Source: Flavitalea plasmicola (GTDB lineage: Bacteria; Bacteroidota; Bacteroidia; Chitinophagales; Chitinophagaceae). From it: a stretch of 64,000 bases of DNA. Below the pieces are notes generated by a model. That model was given only the letters and a program-made list of their open reading frames with translations, searched no databases and was not told the DNA's origin. The DNA lies in NCBI RefSeq assembly GCF_030546645.1, contig NZ_JAUOTO010000001.1, positions 930,001 through 994,000 on the forward strand, read 5' to 3'. Position numbers and translations under genes: made by a program. Of the stretch, positions 1-10,229 are shown in pieces (positions within the stretch are counted from its first letter, which is position 1; every line of letters begins with the position of its first letter).

Positions 1-1855
<1,855 letters not shown>

Positions 1856-1927
1856 TAATTTTTTTTATCACTTACGTATTACGACTTCCCAATATGACAT
1901 TATTAAGGTCAATATGACCCAAGATCT

Positions 1928-2038
1928 TATGGTGGTTTTGCCGAGGGTGTTCACCTCTTCCCATACCGAACAGAGAAGTTAAGCCCCTCATGGCCGATGG
2001 TACTGCACCACAATGCGGGAGAGTAGGTAGCTGCCATA
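1928..2038 (+). rRNA. rrf: 5S ribosomal RNA
   Basis: A 5S-like sequence of about 111 nt follows the 23S gene after a spacer of about 72 nt that holds no tRNA. The terminal helix pairs TATGGTGG (1928-1935) with CTGCCATA (2031-2038), including G-U pairs. The internal CCCATACCGAACAGAGAAGT and GGGAGAGTAGGTAGCTGCC blocks are typical of 5S rRNA. The ends are estimated from the helix. Confidence 0.95.
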
Positions 2039-2046
2039 TTTATTGA

Positions 2047-2079
2047 AGCCCTGTAGCTTGTGCTACAGGGCTTTTTTTT
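2047..2079 (+). terminator. Rho-independent terminator of the rRNA operon
   Basis: A perfect 11-bp stem AGCCCTGTAGC / GCTACAGGGCT with a four-base loop (TTGT) is followed by a run of T. It begins about 9 nt after the 5S gene. Confidence 0.95.
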
Positions 2080-2165
2080 GCCCCTCCCTGAACAGCCTGT
2101 TCTTAAAATGTTTTAATGTTCTATTTCAGGCCCCATGCCTTAACTTAGTCCCCCAATCTTGTAGC

Positions 2166-3359
2166 ATGTTTAGAAGGCAATTCTTACAACAGGCAGGTGT
2201 ATTTGCCGGCGGATTAATATTGAATAGCAGCCCTATAAAAGGCTTTGCGGAAGGCTCAGGCCCCATCTCCGTAGGAGTCATCGGGTGTGGCGACAGGGGT
2301 AAGGGGATCATGAGCATCCTGCTGCAAATGCCTGAGCTGTTTACCATCAAAGCTGTTTGCGACGTATTGGATTTTCGTCTGGCCGAAGCCAGGAAAATGG
2401 GCGCTTTCACCGAATTCACCGAGTATCGCCGGCTGCTGGATAATAAAAACATCTCAGCCGTGGTCATAGCTGTACCGCTCAACCTTCACTATGCCGTGGC
2501 CATCGATGCACTGGCAGCAGGCAAGCATGTCTACCTCGAAAAAACAATGACATATGATATCCCGCAGGCGCTGGATCTGGTGGCCAAAGCCAGGATGCAT
2601 TCCGGGCAAGTGCTACAGGTGGGACATCAATACCGTTATTCTCCTTTATACTTCAGGGTAAAGGAGATGATCGAAAAAAATTACCTGGGAAAGGTGACGC
2701 AGATCGATTGCCGCTGGGACAGGAATGGCAGCTGGCGAAGGCCGGTGCCTGATCCATCCCTGGAAAGAAAGATCAACTGGAGAATGTACAAAGAATATTC
2801 CGGGGGCCTTGCAGCCGAGCTATTATCCCACCAGATCGACTTTATCAACTGGGCCTTTAATACGCATCCTGATGAAGTCATGGCCACGGGAGGCATTGAT
2901 TTCTATAAGGACGGACGCGAGACCTACGACAATGTGCAGGCTGTTCTCCGGTATCAGCAGACAGGCATGGTCGGCAACTTCGGTGCCACCTGCGCCAATG
3001 CCCATGAAGGATATGTTTTTAAGATCAAAGGCACAAAAGGCATGGTGTCCCTGCTGGTGAACGAAGGAGTATTTTATCCCGAACCGGAGACAAAGAAAGC
3101 GCTTACGACGGTGGACGGCGTCACAGGCGCCACCAAAATAGAATGGAACAAGGATGGCGGTATTCCCATCGTAAATGAGAAACTGAAGGACGGGACCTGG
3201 TATGCCTTCCAGGATTTTTTTCAATCCATCAGCAAGAACAGGCTGCCGGCATCCAATGTATTTACCGGCGTCACTACTGCTTGCTGTGTACATTTGGCCA
3301 ACCAGGCTTTATACGGTCATGCCGTTGTAAAATGGTCGCCTGATTATAATTTTTTATAA
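2166..3359 (+). CDS. Tat-exported Gfo/Idh/MocA-family oxidoreductase
   Basis: A 397-residue NAD(P)-dependent sugar dehydrogenase-type protein. The ATG at 2166 is preferred over upstream codons, which would lie in the rRNA terminator, because it starts directly with a twin-arginine signal (MFRRQFLQQAG, residues 1-11) and a hydrophobic stretch. The Rossmann motif VIGCGDRGKG is at about 38-47. The family EKP-type motif appears as EKTMT at about 125-129, with Thr in place of the usual Pro. GHQYRYSP at about 153 begins the C-terminal substrate domain. A DUF1080 protein follows after 13 nt on the same strand. Export plus this neighbour suggest periplasmic oxidation of a glycoside at C3, as known for glucoside 3-dehydrogenases paired with 3-keto-glycoside hydrolases. 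The substrate is not known. Confidence 0.88.
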   Translation: MFRRQFLQQAGVFAGGLILNSSPIKGFAEGSGPISVGVIGCGDRGKGIMSILLQMPELFTIKAVCDVLDFRLAEARKMGAFTEFTEYRRLLDNKNISAVVIAVPLNLHYAVAIDALAAGKHVYLEKTMTYDIPQALDLVAKARMHSGQVLQVGHQYRYSPLYFRVKEMIEKNYLGKVTQIDCRWDRNGSWRRPVPDPSLERKINWRMYKEYSGGLAAELLSHQIDFINWAFNTHPDEVMATGGIDFYKDGRETYDNVQAVLRYQQTGMVGNFGATCANAHEGYVFKIKGTKGMVSLLVNEGVFYPEPETKKALTTVDGVTGATKIEWNKDGGIPIVNEKLKDGTWYAFQDFFQSISKNRLPASNVFTGVTTACCVHLANQALYGHAVVKWSPDYNFL

Positions 3360-3372
3360 AACAACCTTGCAT

Positions 3373-4779
3373 ATGAGATACGAAGTATCCACGAACTCAA
3401 TTGAAAAGACAAACTATGTCGCGCGTAATATCTTTTTCGCCCTTATCGTCATCTGCTGTACCGTCGATGCCTATGCGCAAACTGAATGGACCAATCTGTT
3501 CGATGGAAAAACCCTGAATGGCTGGAAAAGACTGGCGGGTTCCGCGGACTACAAAGTAGAGAACGGCGCTATTGTGGGCACCACCGTCTTCAACTCTGGC
3601 AATACTTTTCTTGTTACGGAAAAAGAATTTGGGGACTTTATCCTGGAAATGGATATTCGGCTGGATGATACCACCGCCAATTCGGGTGTGCAGATGAGAA
3701 GTCATTATGATCCGGCAGGCAAAGGAGGAAAGGGGTTGGTATATGGCTGCCAGCTGGAGATCGACCCTTCTTCGCGTCGCTGGTCGGGGGGCATCTATGA
3801 TGAGGGCAGAAGAGACTGGCTGTATCCCGGGTCACTGCATCCGCAGGCTCAATCCGCTTTCAAGGTTGGTACGTACAATCACATCCGTATAGAATGCATC
3901 GGCCATACAATGAAGACGTGGATCAATGGCGTGCCCGTTGCTTACCTGGTGGACAGCATGGACAGCAAAGGATTCATCGGTCTCCAGGTGCATGCAGTGG
4001 GAAAGGAGGAGCTCGCGGGAGAGAAGGTATATTTCAAGAACATACGCATACAGACCACGGGTCTCAAGGCTGTTGCCTTTCCAAAAGGGATCTATGTTGT
4101 AAATAATACGCCCAATACGCTGACTGACTATGAGAAAAACAGTGGTTGGAAACTATTGTTCGACGGCCACAGTTCCAAAGGCTGGAAGGGAGCTTATAAA
4201 AAGACCTTTCCCGACAAAGGTTGGGTCATCGGGGATGGCGTGATCAAGGTGATCCCTTCGGAAGGAAAAGAATCGGCTAATGGAGGCGACATCGTAACCA
4301 TCGACCAATACAAGGCATTCGATCTCTCTTTCGATTTCAAGTTGACGCCGGGCGCCAACAGCGGTGTGAAATATTTTGTCACGTTGTCGGAGAATAATCC
4401 GGGATCCGCCATTGGACTGGAATACCAGGTGCTGGATGACTCTCTCCACCCGGATGCCAAGCTGGGCCGTGACGGCGATCGTACCATGTCATCCTTGTAT
4501 GACCTGATCAAGGCCAACAAGCAGAAACGTTTTATTCATCCGGTAGGACAATGGAATACGGGCAGAATCATTGTATATCCCAATAATCATGTAGAGCATT
4601 ATCTGAATGGCGTCAAGGTACTTGAGTATGAAAGGGGTTCACAGGCATTCAGAGATTTGGTGGCCATTAGTAAATACAAGGTATGGAAGAACTTCGGAGA
4701 AGCGCCTCAAGGGTATATCCTGCTGCAGGACCATGGCAATGAGGTCAGCTACCGGAACATAAAGATCAGGACATTATAG
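3373..4779 (+). CDS. Two-domain DUF1080 protein (3-keto-disaccharide hydrolase family)
   Basis: A 468-residue exported protein. The ATG at 3373 gives an N-terminal hydrophobic segment (about residues 19-35, FFALIVICC) ending AYAQ, a Sec-type signal with an unusually long polar start. Two DUF1080 (concanavalin-like) domains lie in tandem: the first opens WTNLFDGKTLNGWK at about residue 38, the second WKLLFDGHSSKGWKG at about residue 257. Both carry the DGK/DGH...GW signature and NSGVQMRSH / NSGVKYFV strands. DUF1080 proteins are reported to hydrolyse 3-keto-glycosides. Lying between two Tat-exported oxidoreductase genes, this one probably cleaves their 3-keto product. Two domains in one chain are less common than one; whether both are active cannot be read from sequence. 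Confidence 0.88.
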   Translation: MRYEVSTNSIEKTNYVARNIFFALIVICCTVDAYAQTEWTNLFDGKTLNGWKRLAGSADYKVENGAIVGTTVFNSGNTFLVTEKEFGDFILEMDIRLDDTTANSGVQMRSHYDPAGKGGKGLVYGCQLEIDPSSRRWSGGIYDEGRRDWLYPGSLHPQAQSAFKVGTYNHIRIECIGHTMKTWINGVPVAYLVDSMDSKGFIGLQVHAVGKEELAGEKVYFKNIRIQTTGLKAVAFPKGIYVVNNTPNTLTDYEKNSGWKLLFDGHSSKGWKGAYKKTFPDKGWVIGDGVIKVIPSEGKESANGGDIVTIDQYKAFDLSFDFKLTPGANSGVKYFVTLSENNPGSAIGLEYQVLDDSLHPDAKLGRDGDRTMSSLYDLIKANKQKRFIHPVGQWNTGRIIVYPNNHVEHYLNGVKVLEYERGSQAFRDLVAISKYKVWKNFGEAPQGYILLQDHGNEVSYRNIKIRTL

Positions 4780-4786
4780 ACTTAGA

Positions 4787-6103
4787 CTATCCGACTTTCG
4801 GTTCCCAGCCCTTTTCATAGCTGCGGCGCCAGAGCGCTGCAGCCGCCGCATCGTTGAGGATATGTCCATTGGACGGATCGCAATGCAATACGCCGGAAGT
4901 CCGTTGGGCTATGTTGGCTAGGTGGCAAAGCAGCACGCTCTTGGAAGCCTCATTGACGGGCGAGTTCAGCGAAGCCTCGCCTCTGACGGATTTAATGAAA
5001 TTGTCGAAATGATAAAGGTCGAGATTACCGCTGGCGCTGACAGGATTGGTGGGGTCAGCGACAACGTCTGATTTGACTTCCTTTACCAGCTTGTTCTTTT
5101 CATCGAAGATCTTGTAGTCGCCGCCGCCCAGGTTCATCAGGGCTCCTTTCTCTCCGTAGATGACAAAGCCTCTGCCGGCGCCTTCCACCCCGAAATTATT
5201 ACAGCTGCGGTCCTCCCAGGTAATGGCTTTGCCATCTGCAAACTCGAATGTGGCCACCTGGGTGTCTGGCGTCTCCCAATCATCTTTGTATGCATAGCGG
5301 CCGCCGGATGAAGTGACTTTTGTCGGGAAGTCAACGCCGAGGAACCAGCGGCAGCAGTCTATTTCATGCGTACCGTTGTTACAAGCTTCACCTGTGCCCC
5401 AATGCCAGAACCAGTGCCAGTTGTAATGTACCAGGTTGTCCTGGTAATCCCTGCGCGGGGCAGGCCCCTGCCAGAGCTCGAAATCCAAAGTTGCCGGCAC
5501 GGGAACTTTTCTGCCGAAGCCGATGGATTTCCTGTTATTGGCATACCAGGATTTGGCAAAATAGGGTTTACCGATAACGCCATTCTTCACTTGTTGGGCT
5601 GCTTCGATCAGGGTAGGCATGGAGCGGCGCTGATTGCCCATCTGGATGTGCCGGCCGAACTGCGTTACAGCTTGCGACAGCAATTCGCCTTCATAAGGAT
5701 TTTGTCCGCATGGTTTTTCGACATAGACATGCTTACCATGGGCCGCGCCCATCAGGGCTGCAGGGGCATGCCAGTGATCTGGCGTCGCAATGATAAGTGC
5801 GTCGAGATCTTTTTGTTCAACAAGCTTGCGGATATCCTTAATGATAGTAGGTTTGCGGGCTGCAGCCTTCAGGGCTTCCAGGCCGTTCTGCAGGGCTTTT
5901 TCCTCTACGTCACAGATGTATCCGACCTCGACTCCCGGCAGTTGGGAGTATGATTTTGCCAGGTAGGCCCCCCGGCTATTGACACCCATTACACCCACGA
6001 TCACCTTATTGCTTGGTGCCAATTTGCCACGGATAGGAAAATTAATAATTGTCATCCCGGCAGTGGCCAGGGAAAGATCTTTTAAGAATGCTCTGCGACG
6101 CAT
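4787..6103 (-). CDS. Tat-exported Gfo/Idh/MocA-family oxidoreductase
   Basis: A 438-residue protein convergent with the DUF1080 gene (7 bp between stops). The N-terminus MRRRAFLKDLSLATAG is a twin-arginine signal. The Rossmann segment VIVGVMGVNSRG is at about 34-45. ATPDHWHAP at about 106-114 and VEKPCGQN at about 128-135 are classic family motifs, and here, unlike the neighbour at 2166, the EKP motif is intact. HEIDCCRWFLG later in the chain fits the metal-like His/Asp cluster seen in the exported members. Length and motifs match the long periplasmic MocA-type dehydrogenases of Bacteroidota. With the two preceding genes it suggests a small 3-keto-glycoside module. Substrate unknown. Confidence 0.9.
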   Translation of the reverse strand: MRRRAFLKDLSLATAGMTIINFPIRGKLAPSNKVIVGVMGVNSRGAYLAKSYSQLPGVEVGYICDVEEKALQNGLEALKAAARKPTIIKDIRKLVEQKDLDALIIATPDHWHAPAALMGAAHGKHVYVEKPCGQNPYEGELLSQAVTQFGRHIQMGNQRRSMPTLIEAAQQVKNGVIGKPYFAKSWYANNRKSIGFGRKVPVPATLDFELWQGPAPRRDYQDNLVHYNWHWFWHWGTGEACNNGTHEIDCCRWFLGVDFPTKVTSSGGRYAYKDDWETPDTQVATFEFADGKAITWEDRSCNNFGVEGAGRGFVIYGEKGALMNLGGGDYKIFDEKNKLVKEVKSDVVADPTNPVSASGNLDLYHFDNFIKSVRGEASLNSPVNEASKSVLLCHLANIAQRTSGVLHCDPSNGHILNDAAAAALWRRSYEKGWEPKVG

Positions 6104-6190
6104 AAGGCAAACAATTTTTTGTTTGACCTAAGATAAAGATTTAAAGGTTTAGCATTGACGATTCTCCGAAAAGTAGTAAGGGCCAAATGC

Positions 6191-6220
6191 AAAAAATCCT
6201 TTCCGACCGGAAAGGATTTT
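6191..6220 (-). terminator. Terminator of the RRM gene
   Basis: A perfect 12-bp stem AAAATCCTTTCC / GGAAAGGATTTT (6193-6204 with 6209-6220) has a 4-nt loop. On the minus strand it is followed by a T run. It lies 28 nt past the stop of the RNA-binding protein gene. Confidence 0.88.
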
Positions 6221-6247
6221 GACAAAGAGATATATTGATTATGTAAA

Positions 6248-6610
6248 TTAATAATCCCTGTTGTAGCCGCCACCGCCGCCGCGGTCGTAACCACCTTTTT
6301 TGTAACCTCCGCCGCCACCGCCGCCGCCGAAGCTTCTCTTTTTGAAGCCACCGCCGCCACCGCCTTGTTGCTTAGGCTGTGATTCGTTAACGATGATCTT
6401 GCGACCCATCACTTCACTGTCATACAGGTTAGTGATAGCCTGTTGTGCTTCGCCGTCGTCTTCCATTTCAACGAATCCGAAGCCTTTGCTGCGTCCGGAA
6501 ACTTTGTCCTTAACGATTTTGGCAGAAGCAACAGTGCCGTGTTGTTCAAAAAGGTTCCTGAGATCCTCATCGGTCATTTGCCAAGAGAGGTTGCCTACAT
6601 AAATGTTCAT
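6248..6610 (-). CDS. RRM-domain RNA-binding protein with glycine-rich tail
   Basis: A 120-residue protein. The start MNIYVGNLSW at 6610 is chosen because it begins exactly at the RNP2 motif (IYVGNL, 3-8). RNP1 appears as KGFGFVEM at about 42-49. One RRM fills residues 1-80. The tail (about 83-120) is Gly-rich with Lys, Arg and Tyr (FKKRSFGG, GYKKGGYDRGG) and resembles eukaryotic GRPs and cyanobacterial Rbp proteins. It probably binds single-stranded RNA and may act as an RNA chaperone in the cold, as known for related proteins. The gene is single, with its own terminator and a long AT-rich upstream region. No target can be named. Confidence 0.93.
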   Translation of the reverse strand: MNIYVGNLSWQMTDEDLRNLFEQHGTVASAKIVKDKVSGRSKGFGFVEMEDDGEAQQAITNLYDSEVMGRKIIVNESQPKQQGGGGGGFKKRSFGGGGGGGGYKKGGYDRGGGGGYNRDY

Positions 6611-6901
6611 TGTACAAAAAATTAAAAAATGAAAAAAACTCACTCTACACTGATTGAAAGTATACGATGAACTGAGGGATCTGACTGAAAAGAAAGTTAC
6701 GACAGCGCACAATACGGCCAACAAACAATAGAGCTGTTGTAAAGATAGGGATTTTTATTACTTATTTAAATTTTAGCAAAAATTGCCAGGATTTAGGCTT
6801 GGTCAGGATTTTAGCCCATTTAGTCCATGTGAAAAAACGATTTTGTACAAACGAATTTCGATTTTTTTTAATGAATTTCGAGTATTTTCCATTTATCAAT
6901 A
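6611..6901. other. AT-rich intergenic region upstream of the RRM gene
   Basis: About 290 bp between the RRM start and the terminator of the ribosomal protein operon hold no credible gene. The region is rich in A/T runs. No perfect TAnnTTTG box was found; TATCTTTA on the minus strand near 6740-6747 is a one-mismatch candidate and would give a leader of over 100 nt. Confidence 0.5.
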
Positions 6902-6930
6902 AAAAAGCCCGTGATTTATTCACGGGCTTT
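6902..6930 (-). terminator. Terminator of rpsF-rpsR-rplI
   Basis: On the minus strand AAAGCCCGTGA / TCACGGGCTTT form a stem around a short AT-rich loop, followed by T residues. It lies about 40 nt after the rplI stop. Confidence 0.92.
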
Positions 6931-6969
6931 CAAAGTAATTAGCCAAATATTCTAAATAATTAGGAAAAT

Positions 6970-7416
6970 TTACTCTGCAGCTACTTCGAACTCAACTTCA
7001 GCCTCATTGCTGTTGCCAAAATCGACTTTTGCCTTATAGGTTCCCAGCTCCTTTACTTCGTCCAGGATATGGATCCTGCGGCGATCGATCTCATAACCTT
7101 TCTGATCGCGGATGGCACGGGCCAGCTGCACCGAGGTTACGCTACCGAAGATCTTGCCGCTGGTGCCAGTCTTGGCGCCGATCTTAAGGGGAGAAGCTTT
7201 CAGGACTTCGATCACCTTATTGACCTCGGCCATCATCTTCGCCTCTTTCTTCTTCAACTGTTTGATCCTTTCATCCAGCTGTTTGAGGTTGGATGGGTTG
7301 GCTTCAATAGCCAGTTTGCGGGGAATCAGATAGTTACGTGCATAACCATTTTTTACGCTGACCTTTTCATGTGCCGCGCCCAGGTTATCGACGTCTTGAA
7401 TTAAAATGACTTCCAT
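6970..7416 (-). CDS. rplI: 50S ribosomal protein L9
   Basis: A 148-residue protein, normal for L9. MEVILIQDVDNLG at the N-terminus and NGYARNYLIPRKLA (about 23-36) form the L9 N-domain. A long charged helix (LKQLDERIKQLKKKEAKM) links to the C-domain with GKIFGSVTSVQLARAI. The start at 7416 is chosen because it matches L9 exactly; six residues further upstream are possible but unlikely. It is the last gene of the rpsF-rpsR-rplI operon, after an 84-nt spacer from rpsR that contains a small CTTTCC-TGCC-GGAAAG hairpin. Confidence 0.97.
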   Translation of the reverse strand: MEVILIQDVDNLGAAHEKVSVKNGYARNYLIPRKLAIEANPSNLKQLDERIKQLKKKEAKMMAEVNKVIEVLKASPLKIGAKTGTSGKIFGSVTSVQLARAIRDQKGYEIDRRRIHILDEVKELGTYKAKVDFGNSNEAEVEFEVAAE

Positions 7417-7500
7417 TTTTGATTTTTTGTTCACCGTTTTCCCAATCCGCCGGCTGGCGGACTGTCCCCCCTTTCCTGCCGGAAAGAGGTTAGGGTGAGG

Positions 7501-7767
7501 TTACTTTAAAAGGTCTGTTACATAAGGCAACAAAGCCATCTGACGGGCTTTTTTAACCGCATCGGACACTTTACGCTGGTATTTCAGGGAATTCCCGGTG
7601 ATACGGCGGGGCAATAGCTTACCCTGCTCGTTCAGGAACTTCTTGAGGAACTCGGCGTCCTTATAGTCGATGTACTTAATGCCATACTTCTTGAAGCGGC
7701 AAAATTTCTTGGCGCGCTTCTCGGGTTTGATGGCCGTGAGATATTTGATCTCGTTTGCTTTTGCCAT
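7501..7767 (-). CDS. rpsR: 30S ribosomal protein S18
   Basis: An 88-residue protein with the S18 core: [18 protein letters not shown] near the N-terminus, then [17 protein letters not shown] and [14 protein letters not shown]18 binds the 16S central domain as a heterodimer with S6. The gene follows rpsF by 3 nt, the usual order, so the two partners are made together. Confidence 0.98.
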   Translation of the reverse strand: MAKANEIKYLTAIKPEKRAKKFCRFKKYGIKYIDYKDAEFLKKFLNEQGKLLPRRITGNSLKYQRKVSDAVKKARQMALLPYVTDLLK

Positions 7768-7770
7768 GGT

Positions 7771-8124
7771 TTAAGCCCCCACTTTTTCATTGCCGGTAGG
7801 TACACCACTTCTTCTTTTGGCATTGTACTCGACGGCGTATTTATCGAGTTTTGTAGCCATGAAACGTAACACGGTTTCATCGCGGAGAATCTGGATCTTC
7901 AGCTTCTCATTGAAGTCGGATAGCGCATTGTATTCCAGAACCCAGTACAAGCCTGTGGTTTTCTTCTGGATTGGATACGCCAGTGATTTCAGACCCCAGG
8001 GATTTTCGTGCACCACTTCGCCTCCGTTGTCTTTAATGAAGGCAGTGTATTTCTTCTGGGCGGCTTTATAGTCCTCCTCAGATAGCACAGGGGTAAAAAT
8101 CACCATCAATTCATAATTGTTCAT
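7771..8124 (-). CDS. rpsF: 30S ribosomal protein S6
   Basis: A 117-residue protein with the S6 ferredoxin-like fold pattern: NNYELMVIFTP at the start, GGEVVHENPWGLKSLAYPI at about 34-52, and GLYWVLEYNA, LRDETVLRFMATKLD later. First gene of rpsF-rpsR-rplI. A Bacteroidota-type promoter sits about 45 nt upstream of its start. In many bacteria this leader RNA binds S6:S18, but I do not see a clear mimic of the rRNA site here. Confidence 0.98.
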   Translation of the reverse strand: MNNYELMVIFTPVLSEEDYKAAQKKYTAFIKDNGGEVVHENPWGLKSLAYPIQKKTTGLYWVLEYNALSDFNEKLKIQILRDETVLRFMATKLDKYAVEYNAKRRSGVPTGNEKVGA

Positions 8125-8170
8125 GATCCCTGTTTTTTGTTTAAAAAATGAAAAATAATCAAATGGGCTG

Positions 8171-8202
8171 CAAAGGTAGGGTATTTACGGGAAAAGAACG
8201 AA
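8171..8202 (-). promoter_or_regulatory. Promoter of rpsF-rpsR-rplI
   Basis: On the minus strand a perfect -7 box TACCTTTG (8178-8171) is preceded by TTCG (8202-8199) at a spacing of 20, close to the Bacteroidota consensus TTTG-n19-21-TAnnTTTG. The predicted transcript starts near 8167, giving a leader of about 43 nt. Confidence 0.75.
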
Positions 8203-8207
8203 GAAAA

Positions 8208-8281
8208 GCTACAAGCTACAAGCGCCAGGCTAAAAGTCTGCTAAACCATCGCTTGTAGCTCATGGCTTGAAGCTTGCAGCT
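8208..8281. repeat. Palindromic intergenic repeat, copy 1 (AGCTTGCAGCTT family)
   Basis: The left arm AGCTACAAGCTACAAGCGCC pairs imperfectly with a right arm of GCTTGTAGCTC plus GGCTTGAAGCTTGCAGCT. The arms themselves are built from AGCT-CAAGC units. Related copies lie at 31033, 33067 and 52913. This copy is between the rpsF promoter and htpG. Confidence 0.8.
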
Positions 8282-8370
8282 GATCAAGACAGTGTGTCAG
8301 GCCAACCTGAATGGCATTGGGTTTGTTGAGTGGGCTTTTGCCATTGAACTATCTTTAAAAAAACTTAGCT

Positions 8371-10221
8371 ATGCAAAAAGGAAGTATCCGGGTCCAGACA
8401 GAGAATATCTTTCCTATCATCAAAAAGTTCCTGTACAGCGAACATGATATTTTTATACGTGAACTGGTCAGCAATGCCGTGGATGCCACCCAGAAGTTGA
8501 AGACATTGTCCTCACTGGGTGAGGCAAAAGGTGAGTTGGGAGATCTGCGTATTGATATTCAATTAGATATAGATAATAAAACTATTACCATTTCTGATAA
8601 GGGCATTGGAATGACTGCGGAAGAGGTGGATAAATACCTCAACCAGGTGGCATTCAGCGGCGCGGAAGAGTTCCTGAATAAGTACAAGGGACAGAATGAG
8701 GCAAATATCATTGGTCATTTCGGGCTGGGATTCTATTCCTCCTTTATGGTAAGCGAGCGGGTGGAGGTGATCACCAGGAGTTTCAGGGAGGACGCAAAAG
8801 CCGTAAGGTGGGAATGTGATGGCAGTCCCGAATTTACGCTCGAAGATGCTGAAAAGGCGGAAAGAGGCACGGATATCATCCTGCATATCAATGAGGAAAG
8901 CAAAGAATTCCTGGATGCAGACAGGGTCAGATCCATATTGCAGAAATTCTGCCGTTTTTTGCCGGTTCCTATCAATTTTGAAGGAAAGCAGATCAATAAT
9001 ATCAATCCTGCCTGGACAAAAAAGCCCAGTGAGCTGACTACCCAGGATTACCAGGATTTTTATAAGGAATTGTATCCATTCAGCGAGGCTCCGCTGTTCT
9101 GGATCCACCTGAACGTGGACTATCCGTTCAATCTCACCGGGATCCTGTATTTCCCTAAGATCAAACAGAGCTACGAGATCCAGAAGGATAAGATACAACT
9201 ATATAGCAATCAGGTCTTTGTAACAGACGAAGTAAAAGACATCGTTCCTGAGTTCCTCATGCTATTGCACGGGGTCATCGACAGCCCGGACATACCGCTG
9301 AACGTCAGCCGCAGCTATCTTCAGGGAGATCCCAATGTGAAAAAGATCAACAATCACATCACTAAGAAGGTAGCGGATAAATTGGAAGAGATCTTCAACA
9401 AAGAAAGAACAGCGTTCGAAGAGAAATGGGAGAGCCTGGGTCTTTTTGTGAAATATGGCATGATGACGGACGACAAATTCCTCGAGAAAGCCGTGCGTTT
9501 TCACATCATGGAAGATGTAAGCGGCGGTAAGTTCTATACGCTGGATGAATACAAGATGGCGACGGAAACGCTTCAAAAGAATAAAGACGGCAAGCTGGTG
9601 ATCCTGTATACCACCAATCCGGTGCAGCAGGATAGCTATACCCGTCAGGCGCAGGCTAAAGGGTATATTGTCGTTAAGCTGGAGACCATTGTGGATGCGG
9701 CTTTCATCAATCAGATGGAATCTAAATGGCAGGATGTTCATTTTGTAAGGGTCGACGCTGATATTGCAGACAACCTGATCGATAAGGCTGAAGGCGGAGG
9801 CTCGGTCCTCAACACTGAAGAGGAGGAAGGTTTAAAGGAATTGTTCAAACGCCAGGTTCCGGAACTGCATGTGACGGTGGAAGTGAAGGGCCTGAGCCCT
9901 GAGGCGCCGCCGATTATTGCCACAAGGCCTGAATTTTCCCGCAGAATGAAGGATATGGCTGCTGTCAGCGGACCGATGGGCAGCTTTTATGCCAATATGC
10001 CGGACGAGGTGATCCTTACCGTGAATGGTAATCATAAGATCTACCAGACAGTGTTGAAGGAAGAAGACAAGGATAAGAAAGAGAAACTGGTGCACAATCT
10101 TGCCGACCTGGCCTTATTATCTCAGGGATTGCTGAAAGGCGGTAACCTGACGAGTTTTATTGACAGGAGCGTGGAATTGATGTCCGGGGAGCAGAAAAGT
10201 AAAATAATCCTGGAAGCTTAG
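8371..10221 (+). CDS. htpG: Hsp90-family molecular chaperone HtpG
   Basis: A 616-residue cytoplasmic ATP-dependent chaperone, normal length. The GHKL ATPase domain shows RELVSNAVDA (about 30-39, catalytic Glu31 and Asn35), DKGIGM at about 76-81 and IGHFGLGFYSS at about 114-124. The middle domain carries the phosphate-contact arginine region SDIPLNVSRSYLQ-like (here SPDIPLNVSRSYLQ). A shorter C-terminal dimer domain follows. The gene stands alone. Just upstream, GTTG-n21-TATCTTTA (8325-8357) is a weak promoter candidate that would leave a very short leader. Confidence 0.97.
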   Translation: MQKGSIRVQTENIFPIIKKFLYSEHDIFIRELVSNAVDATQKLKTLSSLGEAKGELGDLRIDIQLDIDNKTITISDKGIGMTAEEVDKYLNQVAFSGAEEFLNKYKGQNEANIIGHFGLGFYSSFMVSERVEVITRSFREDAKAVRWECDGSPEFTLEDAEKAERGTDIILHINEESKEFLDADRVRSILQKFCRFLPVPINFEGKQINNINPAWTKKPSELTTQDYQDFYKELYPFSEAPLFWIHLNVDYPFNLTGILYFPKIKQSYEIQKDKIQLYSNQVFVTDEVKDIVPEFLMLLHGVIDSPDIPLNVSRSYLQGDPNVKKINNHITKKVADKLEEIFNKERTAFEEKWESLGLFVKYGMMTDDKFLEKAVRFHIMEDVSGGKFYTLDEYKMATETLQKNKDGKLVILYTTNPVQQDSYTRQAQAKGYIVVKLETIVDAAFINQMESKWQDVHFVRVDADIADNLIDKAEGGGSVLNTEEEEGLKELFKRQVPELHVTVEVKGLSPEAPPIIATRPEFSRRMKDMAAVSGPMGSFYANMPDEVILTVNGNHKIYQTVLKEEDKDKKEKLVHNLADLALLSQGLLKGGNLTSFIDRSVELMSGEQKSKIILEA

Positions 10222-10229
10222 AAGGATGA

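Noticed and set aside
1856-1927. Possible tRNA between 23S and 5S
   Set aside because: The spacer is AT-rich and shows no cloverleaf or TTC-type arm.
2043-2165. Longer N-terminus for the first oxidoreductase, starting at a TTG at 2043
   Set aside because: It would begin inside the rRNA terminator hairpin and would place the twin-arginine signal 42 residues from the start.
8208-8281. CRISPR-like repeated units
   Set aside because: The AGCT-CAAGC units form a palindrome without regular spacers; there are no cas genes.
8563-9198. A 211-codon open frame on the minus strand
   Set aside because: It is the antisense shadow of htpG, with no promoter and no family pattern; similar shadows occur under recJ, scoAB, sprA, guaB, folD and susC.
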